The translations under genes were made by a program, and so were the position numbers. Of a stretch of 64,000 bases of DNA, positions 42,045 to 51,200 are shown in pieces. Origin of the DNA: JAVBMC01 sp031552845 (lineage in GTDB: Bacteria; Verrucomicrobiota; Kiritimatiellia; RFP12; DVOR01); contig JAVBMC010000014.1 of assembly GCA_031552845.1 (NCBI GenBank), positions 43,019 through 107,018 on the forward strand, in the 5' to 3' direction. Each line of letters starts with the position of its first letter. The stretch's first letter is position 1. The notes under the pieces are model-generated. The model saw nothing but the letters and a program-made list of their open reading frames with translations, ran no database searches and had not been told where the DNA came from.

Positions 42045-42853
42045 TTTCGGACTTTGTGGTCTTGCAGAAGGAGCTGGGGCAGCATGATGTGGTGTTGTCG
42101 GCGGAGGCGGTGCAATTTTTGCGGAGCGGGGGGGCGAAGCGTCCTGCGGTGGCATCGGCTGCGGCTCCCGTGAAGCCTATTGTGGAGCCCATTGTTGCGT
42201 CGGTTAGTACATCGGTTGCATCGGCGGGGGAGAGCGCGGATGCGGATGATTTTGAGGCGGCGGTGGCTATGCCGGCGCAGGGGCGAGATTTGGAGAAGCT
42301 GCTGGGGGAGTGTGTGCGGTGTGAATCGCATGTGATGCGGCGGGGGGTGTTGTTGGGGCGGGGGTGTGTGTCGCGTCCGGAGGTGTTGTTTTTGGCGGAT
42401 ATGCCGGAGGAGGGGGATGCGGAGCGGGGAGCGTTTTTCTCGGGCGTATATGGGGCGTTTTTGGATAAGGTGATTGGCGCGATGGGGCTGTCGGCGGATG
42501 AGGTTTATTTGACGGGGGTGTGTAAGTGCCGGGTGCCGTCGGGGGCGCGGGTATCACAGATATCAGCAGGGGCGTGTTTGGAGTATTTGCGGGAGCAGTT
42601 GAAGGTGTTGCAACCGAAGGTGATGGTGGTGTTGGGGTCGGTGACGTTGCGGGCGTTGTTTCAGGGGCGGCAGGTGTCGGCGGAGATGTTGGGGAAGTGG
42701 ATGCAGTTTGAGGGGGTGTCGGTGATGCCGACGTTTCATCCGGAGCGGATGGCGTTGCATCCGGAGACGTCGGTGGAGACGAAGAAGAAGTTTTGGGCGA
42801 ATATGAAGCAGGTGTTGGCCCGCTTGGAGCGGCAAGCGCCGAAGAGGGGATGA
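42014..42853 (+). CDS. Uracil-DNA glycosylase, Fe-S family 4/5-like, divergent
   Basis: 279 residues. A 75-residue N-terminal stretch with a low-complexity Ala/Val/Ser linker (VASVSTSVASAGESADADD) precedes the glycosylase domain. Cluster cysteines are visible in LLGECVRCESHVM, GVCKCRVPSG and AGACLEYLREQL, and PTFHPERM carries the catalytic-loop histidine. Motif A, usually GEAPG, reads ADMPEEGD, and the usual N/T after YLT is G (YLTGVCKC), so activity or substrate choice may differ. The enzyme would remove uracil (or other deaminated bases) from DNA. It overlaps dprA by 3 bp. Its 5' end is the repeated sequence described above. Confidence 0.85.
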   Translation: MAEWAELIDAVSDFVVLQKELGQHDVVLSAEAVQFLRSGGAKRPAVASAAAPVKPIVEPIVASVSTSVASAGESADADDFEAAVAMPAQGRDLEKLLGECVRCESHVMRRGVLLGRGCVSRPEVLFLADMPEEGDAERGAFFSGVYGAFLDKVIGAMGLSADEVYLTGVCKCRVPSGARVSQISAGACLEYLREQLKVLQPKVMVVLGSVTLRALFQGRQVSAEMLGKWMQFEGVSVMPTFHPERMALHPETSVETKKKFWANMKQVLARLERQAPKRG

Positions 42854-43992
42854 CGGAGCGCGAGGGGTATATTGTTTTGAATCGGATTGCCGGCGTGGGG
42901 ATTGCGACGGTGAAGCGGTTGGTTGAGGCACTGGGGTCGGTGCCGGCTATTTTTGAGGCGTCGGAGGCGGATTTTGCTGCCGTGAAGGGCGTGGGCACTG
43001 TGCGGGCGCGTTTGTTGGCGGCGTCGTTGAAGTCGGTGGGGTGTGCTGATGAGTTGGCGCGTGCCGAGGCGGCGGGGGTGAAGTTGGTGACGTTGGCGGA
43101 TGAGGGGTATCCGGCGGCGTTGCGGGAGATTGTGGATCCGCCGTTGGTGTTGTATGTGCGGGGCGCGGTGGAGGCTTTGAGTCTACCAGGGGTGGCAATC
43201 GTGGGGACGCGGCATCCGACGATTTATGGCGCGGATATGGCGGAGAAGTTTGGCTATGAGATCGCGTGTTCGGGGTATTCGGTGATCAGCGGTTTTGCCG
43301 AGGGGGTGGATACGCGGGCGCATCGGGGGGCGTTGCGGGCCGAGGGCGGCGTGACGGTGGCGGTGATCGGGGCGGCGTTGGATCAGATTTATCCGTCGTC
43401 GAATATTGTGATGGCGGATGAGGTGGTGGCGCGTGGCGGGGCGTTGGTTTCGGAGTATCCGTTTGGGCGGCGTGCGGACCGGCAGACGTTTCCGATGCGG
43501 AATCGGATTGTGAGCGGGCTGGCTAAAGGGTTGTTGGTGATCGAGGCGCCGATGGGGAGCGGGACGTTGATTACGGTGGATCAGGCGTTGGATCAGGGGC
43601 GGCCGGTGATGGCAGTGCCGGGGCGGATTGATGTGCCGCAGGCGGCGGGAGCTTTGAAGGTGATCCGCGAGGGCGGGCAGTTGGTGCGGCATGTGCAGGA
43701 TGTGTTGGATGAGCTGCAGCTGCTGCCGGGATTTTATGCGGGACGTGAGCGGTCTGCAAATGCGGCATCGAGCGACCGCGTGTCGGAATCGGTTGCGGTG
43801 CGTCCGCCACAGCCGCCGCTGTCGGGTGAAGAGGCGCAGATTATGGCGTGTATCACGGTTGAGGGGATACACATCGACGAGATTGTTTCGACGACAGGAC
43901 TTCTGGCGCGGACGGTGGCTTCGCGCTTGGTGGGGTTGCAGCTGCGTAAGCGCGTGCGTCTGTTGGAGGGAGGGATGGTGGTGCCGGCATGA
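42850..43992 (+). CDS. dprA: DNA-processing protein DprA
   Basis: 380 residues. DprA loads RecA on incoming single-stranded DNA during transformation. N-terminal HhH/SAM-like region (IAGVGIATVKRLVEAL, VKGVGTVRARLL), then the Rossmann-like domain with VAIVGTRHPTIYG, SGFAEGVDTRAHRGAL, GAALDQIYPSSN, SEYPFG, FPMRNRIVSGL and APMGSGTLITVDQALDQGR, then a winged-helix end (ITVEGIHIDEIVSTTGLLARTVASRL). Complete. The ATG at 42850 overlaps the udg stop. The pairing of a DNA glycosylase and DprA suggests a DNA-repair/uptake operon. Confidence 0.94.
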   Translation: MTEREGYIVLNRIAGVGIATVKRLVEALGSVPAIFEASEADFAAVKGVGTVRARLLAASLKSVGCADELARAEAAGVKLVTLADEGYPAALREIVDPPLVLYVRGAVEALSLPGVAIVGTRHPTIYGADMAEKFGYEIACSGYSVISGFAEGVDTRAHRGALRAEGGVTVAVIGAALDQIYPSSNIVMADEVVARGGALVSEYPFGRRADRQTFPMRNRIVSGLAKGLLVIEAPMGSGTLITVDQALDQGRPVMAVPGRIDVPQAAGALKVIREGGQLVRHVQDVLDELQLLPGFYAGRERSANAASSDRVSESVAVRPPQPPLSGEEAQIMACITVEGIHIDEIVSTTGLLARTVASRLVGLQLRKRVRLLEGGMVVPA

Positions 43993-44363
43993 TTGGGATC
44001 ATCAGCGGTTGCGTGGGGTTTGTGCTGTGGGTGTTTGCGCACCTGCTGCCGGCGTCGATTTTTGCTTCGGTATTTTATCAGGTGCCGCAGCGGTTGACGG
44101 GGACGCCGCCGAGTACGTTGAGTTTTACGGCGGAGCTGTTTGGCGTGATGACGGGGCTGGTGGTGTATTGGATTTTGAAGTTTGAAAAGATCGGCTGGCT
44201 GAGCTTTGGGCTGGTGTGGTCGTGGTGTTTGACGGAGGCAACGGTGGCGTTGCGGATGTTTTCAGGTACGGGTGTTGTTTTATACTTGCTCGTGGTTTTT
44301 GTATTGCTTATACTGACGAGGTACTTGTGCGGGCGCGGCGCGCCTGTGAAAGAAAGGAAATGA
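43989..44363 (+). CDS. Small membrane protein, unknown
   Basis: 124 residues with three or four hydrophobic segments (IISGCVGFVLWVFAHLL, ELFGVMTGLVVYWIL, LVVFVLLILTRYL) and a short basic tail. No family recognised. It overlaps dprA by 4 bp and ends one base before purC, so it is translated within the operon. Confidence 0.7.
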   Translation: MIGIISGCVGFVLWVFAHLLPASIFASVFYQVPQRLTGTPPSTLSFTAELFGVMTGLVVYWILKFEKIGWLSFGLVWSWCLTEATVALRMFSGTGVVLYLLVVFVLLILTRYLCGRGAPVKERK

Positions 44364-44364
44364 A

Positions 44365-45324
44365 ATGATTTCGGAACAACGGATCCGCGAGGAGCTGGCG
44401 AATGTGTTGGATGATGCGGATTTTGCAGGGCTAGGGCCTAAGATTTCGGGCAAGGTGCGTGATAGTTACCGGCTGGGCGACAAGCGGCTGTTGATTGCGT
44501 CGGATCGGATTTCGGCGTTCGACCGGGTGTTGGGGACGATTCCGTTCAAAGGGCAGGTGTTGACGCAGATTGCGGCGTTTTGGTTTGAACGCACGAAGGA
44601 TGTGATTCCGAACCATGTGATCAGCGTGCCGGATCCGAATGTGATGCTGGTGGCGGAGTGCGAGCAGCTACCGCTGGAGTTCATCATGCGCGGGTATTTG
44701 ACGGGCGTGACGAATACATCGGTTTGGACGGCCTACAAAAATGGCGTGCGGAACTTCTGCGGCAATGCACTGCCGGAGGGGATGAAGTGGAACCAGAGGA
44801 TTGATCCGTCGATTCTAACGCCGACCACGAAGCATGAGGTGCATGACCGCAATGTGTCGCGTGATGAAGCGATTGGCGAGGGGCTGATTGATGGTGGGTT
44901 GTTTGATGAAGCCGCGGCGTTGTGTAAGAAGCTATTTGCCGAGGGTGTGAAGTTCGCCGCGACGCGTGGGTTGATTTTGGTGGATACGAAGTATGAGCTG
45001 GGCATGCTGAACGGCAAGCTGGTGGTGAGCGATGAAGTGCACACGCCGGACTCGTCGCGCTATTGGTTCGCCAACACGTATCAAGAATTGTTTGACGCCG
45101 GCAAGGATCAGCGCAAACTAGATAAAGAGTATGTCCGCGAGTGGCTGGCCGCGCAAGGTTTCAAGGGCGAGGGCGAACCGCCGGTGCTGACCGACGAAGT
45201 GCGCATCGAAGCGGCCAAACGTTATATTCAGGCGTATGAAACTGTCACGGGGCTTGAGTTCAAGCCGATTGATGTGCCGATCAAAGAGCGCATCCAGAAA
45301 GCGCTGGAAGGAGTAATCCGCTAA
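44365..45324 (+). CDS. purC: Phosphoribosylaminoimidazole-succinocarboxamide synthase
   Basis: 319 residues, joins aspartate to CAIR in purine synthesis. GKVRDSYRLGDKRLLIASDRISAFD at the N-terminus, EFIMRGYLTG, TPTTKHEVHDRNVS, LILVDTKYELG and SDEVHTPDSSRYW are diagnostic. The length is that of the longer, yeast-like form. AAAGGAAATGAA precedes the ATG. Confidence 0.96.
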   Translation: MISEQRIREELANVLDDADFAGLGPKISGKVRDSYRLGDKRLLIASDRISAFDRVLGTIPFKGQVLTQIAAFWFERTKDVIPNHVISVPDPNVMLVAECEQLPLEFIMRGYLTGVTNTSVWTAYKNGVRNFCGNALPEGMKWNQRIDPSILTPTTKHEVHDRNVSRDEAIGEGLIDGGLFDEAAALCKKLFAEGVKFAATRGLILVDTKYELGMLNGKLVVSDEVHTPDSSRYWFANTYQELFDAGKDQRKLDKEYVREWLAAQGFKGEGEPPVLTDEVRIEAAKRYIQAYETVTGLEFKPIDVPIKERIQKALEGVIR

Positions 45325-45971
45325 TGTCAGCATTTGAACGAGTTGCCGCCTTGGGCGTGGTGCCGGTTCTGGCGATTGATGATGTGGCGCACGCGTTGCC
45401 GTTAGCCGATGCGTTGATTGCGGGCGGTCTGCCCGTGGCGGAGATTACGTTCCGCACTGCAGCGGCAGCTGAGGTGATTCGTACGATCACGGCGAACCGT
45501 CCTGAGCTGATCGTCGGCGCGGGCACGGTGTTGACGCCGGAGCAGGCTGTTGAGGCAAAAAAGTGCGGGGCATCGTTTGCCGTGGCGCCGGGGTTCAATC
45601 CGCGTGTATTAGCGAGGGCCAAAGAGATTGGCTTGGAGTTCCTGCCGGGGATTGCTTCGCCGACCGAGCTCGAAGCCGCGATGGAAGCAGGGTGTAAGAT
45701 TTGCAAGGTGTTTCCTGCGGAGGTCGTTGGCGGTGTGCAGTTTATTTCGGCAGTGTCGGCGGCGTATGGGCACACGGGTGTTCGGTTCATGCCGACGGGT
45801 GGAGTGAATACAACCCTGTTGCCGGCGTATCTGAAGTTGAAGACAGTTGCGGCTGTGGGTGGCACGTGGATTGCGAAGAAAGAGGATTTTGACGCGGGTA
45901 ATTGGGATGGCATCGCCACGCGCTGCCGTGGAGCGCTCGCGATAGTTGCCGCCAGCCGAGAGAGTAAATGA
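45324..45971 (+). CDS. eda: KDPG/KHG aldolase
   Basis: 215 residues, class I aldolase that splits 2-keto-3-deoxy-6-phosphogluconate into pyruvate and glyceraldehyde 3-phosphate. GLPVAEITFRTAAA (Glu), VGAGTVLTPEQA, PGIASPTELEAAMEAGCKICKVFPAE with the Schiff-base lysine in KVFPAE, and FMPTGGVNTTLL. Starts within the purC stop (TAATG). The partner edd is not nearby, so it may work on KHG or on sugar-acid breakdown. Confidence 0.93.
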   Translation: MSAFERVAALGVVPVLAIDDVAHALPLADALIAGGLPVAEITFRTAAAAEVIRTITANRPELIVGAGTVLTPEQAVEAKKCGASFAVAPGFNPRVLARAKEIGLEFLPGIASPTELEAAMEAGCKICKVFPAEVVGGVQFISAVSAAYGHTGVRFMPTGGVNTTLLPAYLKLKTVAAVGGTWIAKKEDFDAGNWDGIATRCRGALAIVAASRESK

Positions 45972-46054
45972 GCAAGGCCTTGTTTATCGTTCGTGTGTGG
46001 TGGGGCATCAAGCAGTTCGCTCATAAACTGACGCATCCGAAGTCGTGGTTCTAA
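45968..46054 (+). CDS. Possible 28-residue small protein
   Basis: MSKALFIVRVWWGIKQFAHK then LTHPKSWF. The ATG overlaps the eda stop (ATGA), with GAGAGT upstream, and the sequence is aromatic/basic and amphipathic. Coupled position favours translation, but at this length no family can be judged. Confidence 0.35.
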   Translation: MSKALFIVRVWWGIKQFAHKLTHPKSWF

Positions 46055-46078
46055 CACCGGGGAAAGGGAGGCGGGGAC

Positions 46079-46657
46079 GTGTTAGATGGAATCAAACGGC
46101 AGACGTTGTGGATTAGCGGTGCGATTGTCGGACTGATGGCCGCACAGACGGCGCTGTTCCATTGGCAGGGGCGCGTGTGGTGGTGTGCTTGCGGGCGGCC
46201 GACGTTGTGGGAGGGTGATGTGTGGGGAGCGCATAACTCGCAGCACGTGGCGGATCCGTATACGTTCTCGCATATCCTGCATGGCGTTATTTTTTACTGG
46301 GTGCTGAAGGTCTGCGTACCGCGGCTGTCGGCGGCGTGGTGTTGGTTCATCGCGCTGGCGGTGGAGATCGGCTGGGAGGTGTTGGAGAATTCACCGTTGG
46401 TGATCAACCGATATCGTGCGGCCACGGCGGCGCAGGGGTACTTCGGCGATTCGATTGTCAACTCGCTGTCGGATGTTGTATTCTGCGGATTTGGATTTTG
46501 GCTGGCGGGCGTGTTGGGGTGGAAGAAGTCGCTGCTGTTGTTTATCGTGTTGGAAGTCGGCTGCGCGCTGATCGTGCGGGACAATCTGACGTTGAATGTG
46601 TTGATGCTGCTGTGCCCGATTGATGCGGTCAAGGAATGGCAAATGGGGCATGGTTAA
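46079..46657 (+). CDS. DUF2585 (UPF0314) membrane protein
   Basis: 192 residues. The family pattern is clear: WWCACGRPTLWEGDVWGAHNSQH, DPYTFSHILHGVIFYW, EIGWEVLENSPLVINRYR and YFGDSIVNSLSD. Four to five hydrophobic segments, inner membrane; the function of the family is unknown. GTG start with GGGAGGCGGGG upstream. Confidence 0.85.
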   Translation: MLDGIKRQTLWISGAIVGLMAAQTALFHWQGRVWWCACGRPTLWEGDVWGAHNSQHVADPYTFSHILHGVIFYWVLKVCVPRLSAAWCWFIALAVEIGWEVLENSPLVINRYRAATAAQGYFGDSIVNSLSDVVFCGFGFWLAGVLGWKKSLLLFIVLEVGCALIVRDNLTLNVLMLLCPIDAVKEWQMGHG

Positions 46658-46669
46658 GGTGAGGATGAG

Positions 46670-47068
46670 ATGACGATTTCAAAATATTTGCGGGACCAGT
46701 TGGTTGATGTTGCGCGTGTGGCGGCCAAGGCGAGCTATTCGCCGTATTCGAAGTTTCCGGTGGGCGTAGCGCTGTTAGCGGCGGATGGACGGGTGTTCAC
46801 CGGCTGCAATATTGAGAATGCATCTTATGGATTGACGCGTTGTGCGGAACAGGTGGCGTTGGGCAAAGCGGTCAGCGAGGGGTCGCGGGCTTTCCTGGCA
46901 TTGGTGGTTGTGTCGCGCGATGCGGTAACGCCGTGCGGGGCGTGCCGGCAGATGTTGAGCGAGTTCTGTAATGCGTCTTTGCCGGTGTTCATGGCGAAGT
47001 TAAAGGGTGATGATGTGAAGCGCACCACGTTGGGTAAATTATTCCCAGACGCGTTCAAACTGAAGTAG
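46670..47068 (+). CDS. cdd: Cytidine deaminase
   Basis: 132 residues, homotetrameric zinc enzyme that deaminates cytidine in pyrimidine salvage. YSPYSKFPVGVALLA, CNIENASYGLTRCAEQVAL (zinc cysteine and catalytic glutamate) and TPCGACRQMLSEF (other two cysteines) are intact. AAGGTGAGG precedes the ATG. Confidence 0.95.
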   Translation: MTISKYLRDQLVDVARVAAKASYSPYSKFPVGVALLAADGRVFTGCNIENASYGLTRCAEQVALGKAVSEGSRAFLALVVVSRDAVTPCGACRQMLSEFCNASLPVFMAKLKGDDVKRTTLGKLFPDAFKLK

Positions 47069-47117
47069 GGTGGCAGCCTCGGGGGATGGCGGCCATGAAA
47101 GGGGTAAGGGAGTGAAA

Positions 47118-48203
47118 ATGAAATCATGGGCCAAGATTGGGATTCAGCTGGTACTTGGCGGCATTGTCGTGCTGTTGGCCGTGCGGTTGTTTTATACGGA
47201 GTCGAGCGGTGCTAAAGATAAAGAACAGCGTGGTGCCGGACGAAACAAGGGTGTGCTGAAGGTGACGACCGAAGAGGTGGCCGCACGCAAGGTGCCGGAC
47301 AATTTGATTTGCATCGGCACGGCGGTTTCGCGGGAGTCGGTGGATATCGCGTCATTGGTGACCGAGAAGGTGATCAACATCGGCTTTCAGGACGGGCAGT
47401 TCGTGCAGCGGGGTGATTTGCTGGTAGAGCTTGATAATGCGCAGGAGAAAGTTGCTGTTGAACTGGCGGATCTGGCTATTGCCGAGCATATGCGCGAGAA
47501 GGAGCGTTTGGAGTGGCTGTTGAAAGAAGACGCCATTGCGCAGAAGGATTTGGATGACCGCGAAACGCGGCTGAAGATGGCATTGGCGGAGAAGGCGAAG
47601 GCGGAGGCCGATTTGGCCGACCGTGTGATCCGTGCGCCGTTCACAGGACTGTTGGGCATGCGGCTGGTCAGCGTTGGCGATCTGCTGACGCCCGGTACGC
47701 GCATTGCCGCATTGGATGACATTGAGTATATCTATGTGGACTTCTCGGTGCCTGAGAAATATTCCGCCAAGCTCAGTACGAATCTGCACTTCAAGGCGGA
47801 TAACATTGCTTATTCGGGATTTTTCACGGGCAAGGTCCGGGCGGTCGATCCGCGCATACATTCGGAGACCCGCAGTGTTTCGGTGCGTGGCGAGATTGCG
47901 AACCTTGATCATCGTCTCCGTCCCGGCATGCTGTTGACGGTTTATTTGGACATGGGCGAGGAATCAATGCTGATGGCGCCGGAGTCATCGGTGTTGAGCC
48001 TGGGCGAAAAGCAGTCGGTCTTTCTGGTGTCAGCCGATCGTAAATCCGTTAAGCGGCAGCCGGTCCGTACCGGCCGCCGTTCAGACCGCTATGTGGAGAT
48101 TCTGTCAGGCGTGAAAGCCGGAGACCTCGTCGTGACCGAGGGCGTGGGCAAGCTCGCTGATGGTGATGCGGTTGTGGTGAATGGCACAGGGAGAGCGGAC
48201 TAG
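47118..48203 (+). CDS. RND efflux periplasmic adaptor (membrane fusion protein)
   Basis: 361 residues. An N-terminal membrane anchor (IGIQLVLGGIVVLLAVRLF) and an alpha-helical hairpin between the two lipoyl halves (VINIGFQDGQFVQRGDLLVELD ... ADRVIRAPFTGLLGMRLVSVGDLLTPGTRI) mark the HlyD/AcrA type. The C-terminal barrel includes LRPGMLLTVYLDMG. Start at ATG 47118, six bases after AAGGGA; the longer open frame is not needed. It bridges the transporter and the outer-membrane channel encoded next. Confidence 0.93.
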   Translation: MKSWAKIGIQLVLGGIVVLLAVRLFYTESSGAKDKEQRGAGRNKGVLKVTTEEVAARKVPDNLICIGTAVSRESVDIASLVTEKVINIGFQDGQFVQRGDLLVELDNAQEKVAVELADLAIAEHMREKERLEWLLKEDAIAQKDLDDRETRLKMALAEKAKAEADLADRVIRAPFTGLLGMRLVSVGDLLTPGTRIAALDDIEYIYVDFSVPEKYSAKLSTNLHFKADNIAYSGFFTGKVRAVDPRIHSETRSVSVRGEIANLDHRLRPGMLLTVYLDMGEESMLMAPESSVLSLGEKQSVFLVSADRKSVKRQPVRTGRRSDRYVEILSGVKAGDLVVTEGVGKLADGDAVVVNGTGRAD

Positions 48204-48205
48204 AA

Positions 48206-51200
48206 ATGAATATCTGCCGTCTCGCGATTGTCCGTCCGGTTGCAACGATTGTGTTGATGCTGGTTCTTTTGGTTTTCGGCACCATTTCGTTCAAGCGGCT
48301 GGCGGTGCGTGAGTTTCCGGATATTGAGCTGCCGATTGTCACAGTGCGTACGACGTATCCCGGCGCAAGCGCCGCGGTAATCGAAAGCAAGATTACGCCG
48401 ATTATTGAAAACACGGTCTCCGGCATTGATGGTTTGGTCAGTATCAGTTCAATGACGCGGGACGGGCTTTCGGTGGTGACGATGGAGTTCGGCGTTGAGC
48501 GTGATCCGGACATGGCCGCGAATGATGTGCGCGACCGGGTCTCGCGTATTTTGAGCCGTTTGCCGGATGAGTCCGATGCGCCGGTGATTTATAAATACGA
48601 CTCTGAGGCGGTTCAGTCGATGGTGATTGGCGTGACGAGCACCGAGATGGACCGCATGCAATTGACGGACTACCTCGACCGTTATATCGTCGACCGCTTC
48701 TCTGTTGTGGACGGTGTTGCGAATGTGGTGATCAGCGGCGCCAAAGAGCAGGCCATGCGCATCTGGCTGAATCCTTCCGCAATGGCGGCGCGGAATATCA
48801 CCGTTGAAGATGTCGAGGCAGCATTGAATGCCGAGAATGTGGAATACCCCGCCGGGCGTATCGAATCGGCCGAGCGTGAGTTCATCGTGCGGGTCTCGCG
48901 TCAATATTTCACGCCGGAGGATTTTCGGCGGTTAGTGATTTCACGGCGGGCGAATGGTGATTTGATCCGTATGCAGGATATCGCCGAAGTCCGGTTGGAA
49001 CCGAAGCTGATGCGCTCGCACTTTGAGATCAACGGCGAGCCGATGGTGGGCCTTTCGATTTACAAACAATCGAAGGGCAACGTCCTGATCATCTCTGCAG
49101 CGGTTCGTCAGCTGCTGGAGGATATCCGTCCGACACTGCCGCCGGGGATGACGATTTCAATCCGCCGGGATGAGGCGAATTTTATCCGTGCTTCCATTGA
49201 CGAAGTGCGCGAGTCATTGATGATTGCTGCCGGACTGGTTATTTTAATCGTCTTTCTGTTCTTGGGGACTATACGCGCGGCGTTGATTCCGGCGATGACG
49301 GTGCCGATCTCATTGGTAGCGTCCTGTACGGTGCTTTACATGTGCGGGTATAGTATCAATATGCTGACGCTGCTGGCGTTGGTGCTGGCAATCGGCATGG
49401 TGGTTGACGATGCAATCGTGGTGCTGGAGAATGTCCAGCGGCGAATCCGTGAAGGCGAGCCTCCGCTGTTCGCGGCGGTACATGGCTCCAAACAGGTGCT
49501 GTTGGCTGTTATCGCGACAACGGCTGTGTTGGTCGCGGTGTTCCTGCCGATCAGTTTGTGGGAGGGGAAGACCGGTAAGATGTTCTCGGAGTTTGCCGTA
49601 GCCATGACAGCGGCGGTCACATTCTCCAGTTTAGTGGCTGTGACGCTGACGCCGCTGATGTGTGCTCGCTTACTGGCTTCCGCCGATCGCGTGTCGTTCT
49701 TCGGTGGGTTGGTTAATCGTGTGATGGTCTGGTGCGAAAAAGGGTACCGTTCTGCGCTGCATGCGGTGCTGGGATTGCGCCTGTTGATTCTATTAGTGTT
49801 TGTCGGATTCTGTTTGTTTGTGGTCTGGGCTTGGAAGGCGATTCCGGCAGAGTATGAGCCGGTTGAAGACCGCGGGTTCTTCAGCGTCAGTTTCCGTGCA
49901 CCGGAGGGAACGGGTTTTTATGAGATGCACCGCATTGCCGATTCGGCTATACCGTTAATGTATTCGGCGATTCTACCGAATGAGTTTTTATATTACACCA
50001 TGGCCCTACCGAACTGGGATACCGGCACCGACGGTGCGGCGAACACGGTGCAGTTTACATTGGACTTTACTCCATGGAACCAACGCAGCCGCAATACGGT
50101 TGAAATTCTACAGAGCATGCGTCCCAAGCTGGCGCAGCTGACGACAGCCGATCCTTCGCCGCGGTTGCCGTCGGGTATCGGTGCGGGTGGAGCACCCGTG
50201 CAGTTTGTGATTGGCGGGCCGGACTATTCGGACTTGGTTGTCTGGCGCGATAAGATCTGGGAGAAGCTAAAAGATTATCCCGGGTTTGTGGATAAGAATT
50301 ACGACTACAAAGAAACTACACCGCAGTTTCTCGTGCAGATCAATCGGGAACGTGCGGCGGAGTTGGGCGTATCGGCATCGTCAATCGGTGCGGCGTTGGA
50401 GATCATGCTGGGCTCCAAGCGCGTGACGACCTTCCTTGACCGCGGGCAGGAGTATGACGTCATGCTGCAGGCGGCGTTGGAAAACCGCCGCTCGCCGACT
50501 GACCTGAGCAATATCCACATCCGTTCCAAAACGACGACCAATCCTATTCCGTTGGACAACTTAGCGTCGATTAAAGAAGTGGGCGATGCCGCGCAGCTCA
50601 GCCGTTATAACCGCGTGCGTGCGATTACGTTCTTTGGCAACGTGGCACCGGGGTACAGCTTGAATCAAGTGCTGGATCACCTAGAGCATTTGGTGCGTAC
50701 GGAGCTGCCGAAGGAGACGCAGATTTTTTACAAAGGACAGTCGAAGGATTTGCGCGAATCAACCGGGTCGATGTACTTGGTGATGGGAGTATCAATCCTG
50801 TTGGCTTATCTTGTGCTGGCGGCGCAGTTTGAAAGCTTCATCAGTCCCTTGGTGGTGATGTTTACAGTGCCCTTGGGTATGGTGGGCGCATTGGCCGGAT
50901 TGATGTTTATGGGATTGACCATGAATATTTTCAGCCAGATCGGCATTATCATGCTGGTGGGGCTAGCGGCGAAGAACGGTATTTTGATTGTCGAGTTCGC
51001 CAACCAGCTGCGCGACGAAGGACACGAGTTTTATGAAGCACTGCTGTCGGCGTCCACCATGCGTCTGCGTCCGATTTTGATGACGGGTATTTCGACGGTC
51101 TTTGGCGCGATTCCGCTGTTGCTTGCCAGCGGAGCCGGTGCTGCCAGCCGGCGCTGTTTGGGCGCGGTGGTGGTGTATGGTGGCCTGAGTTCGTGCCTGT

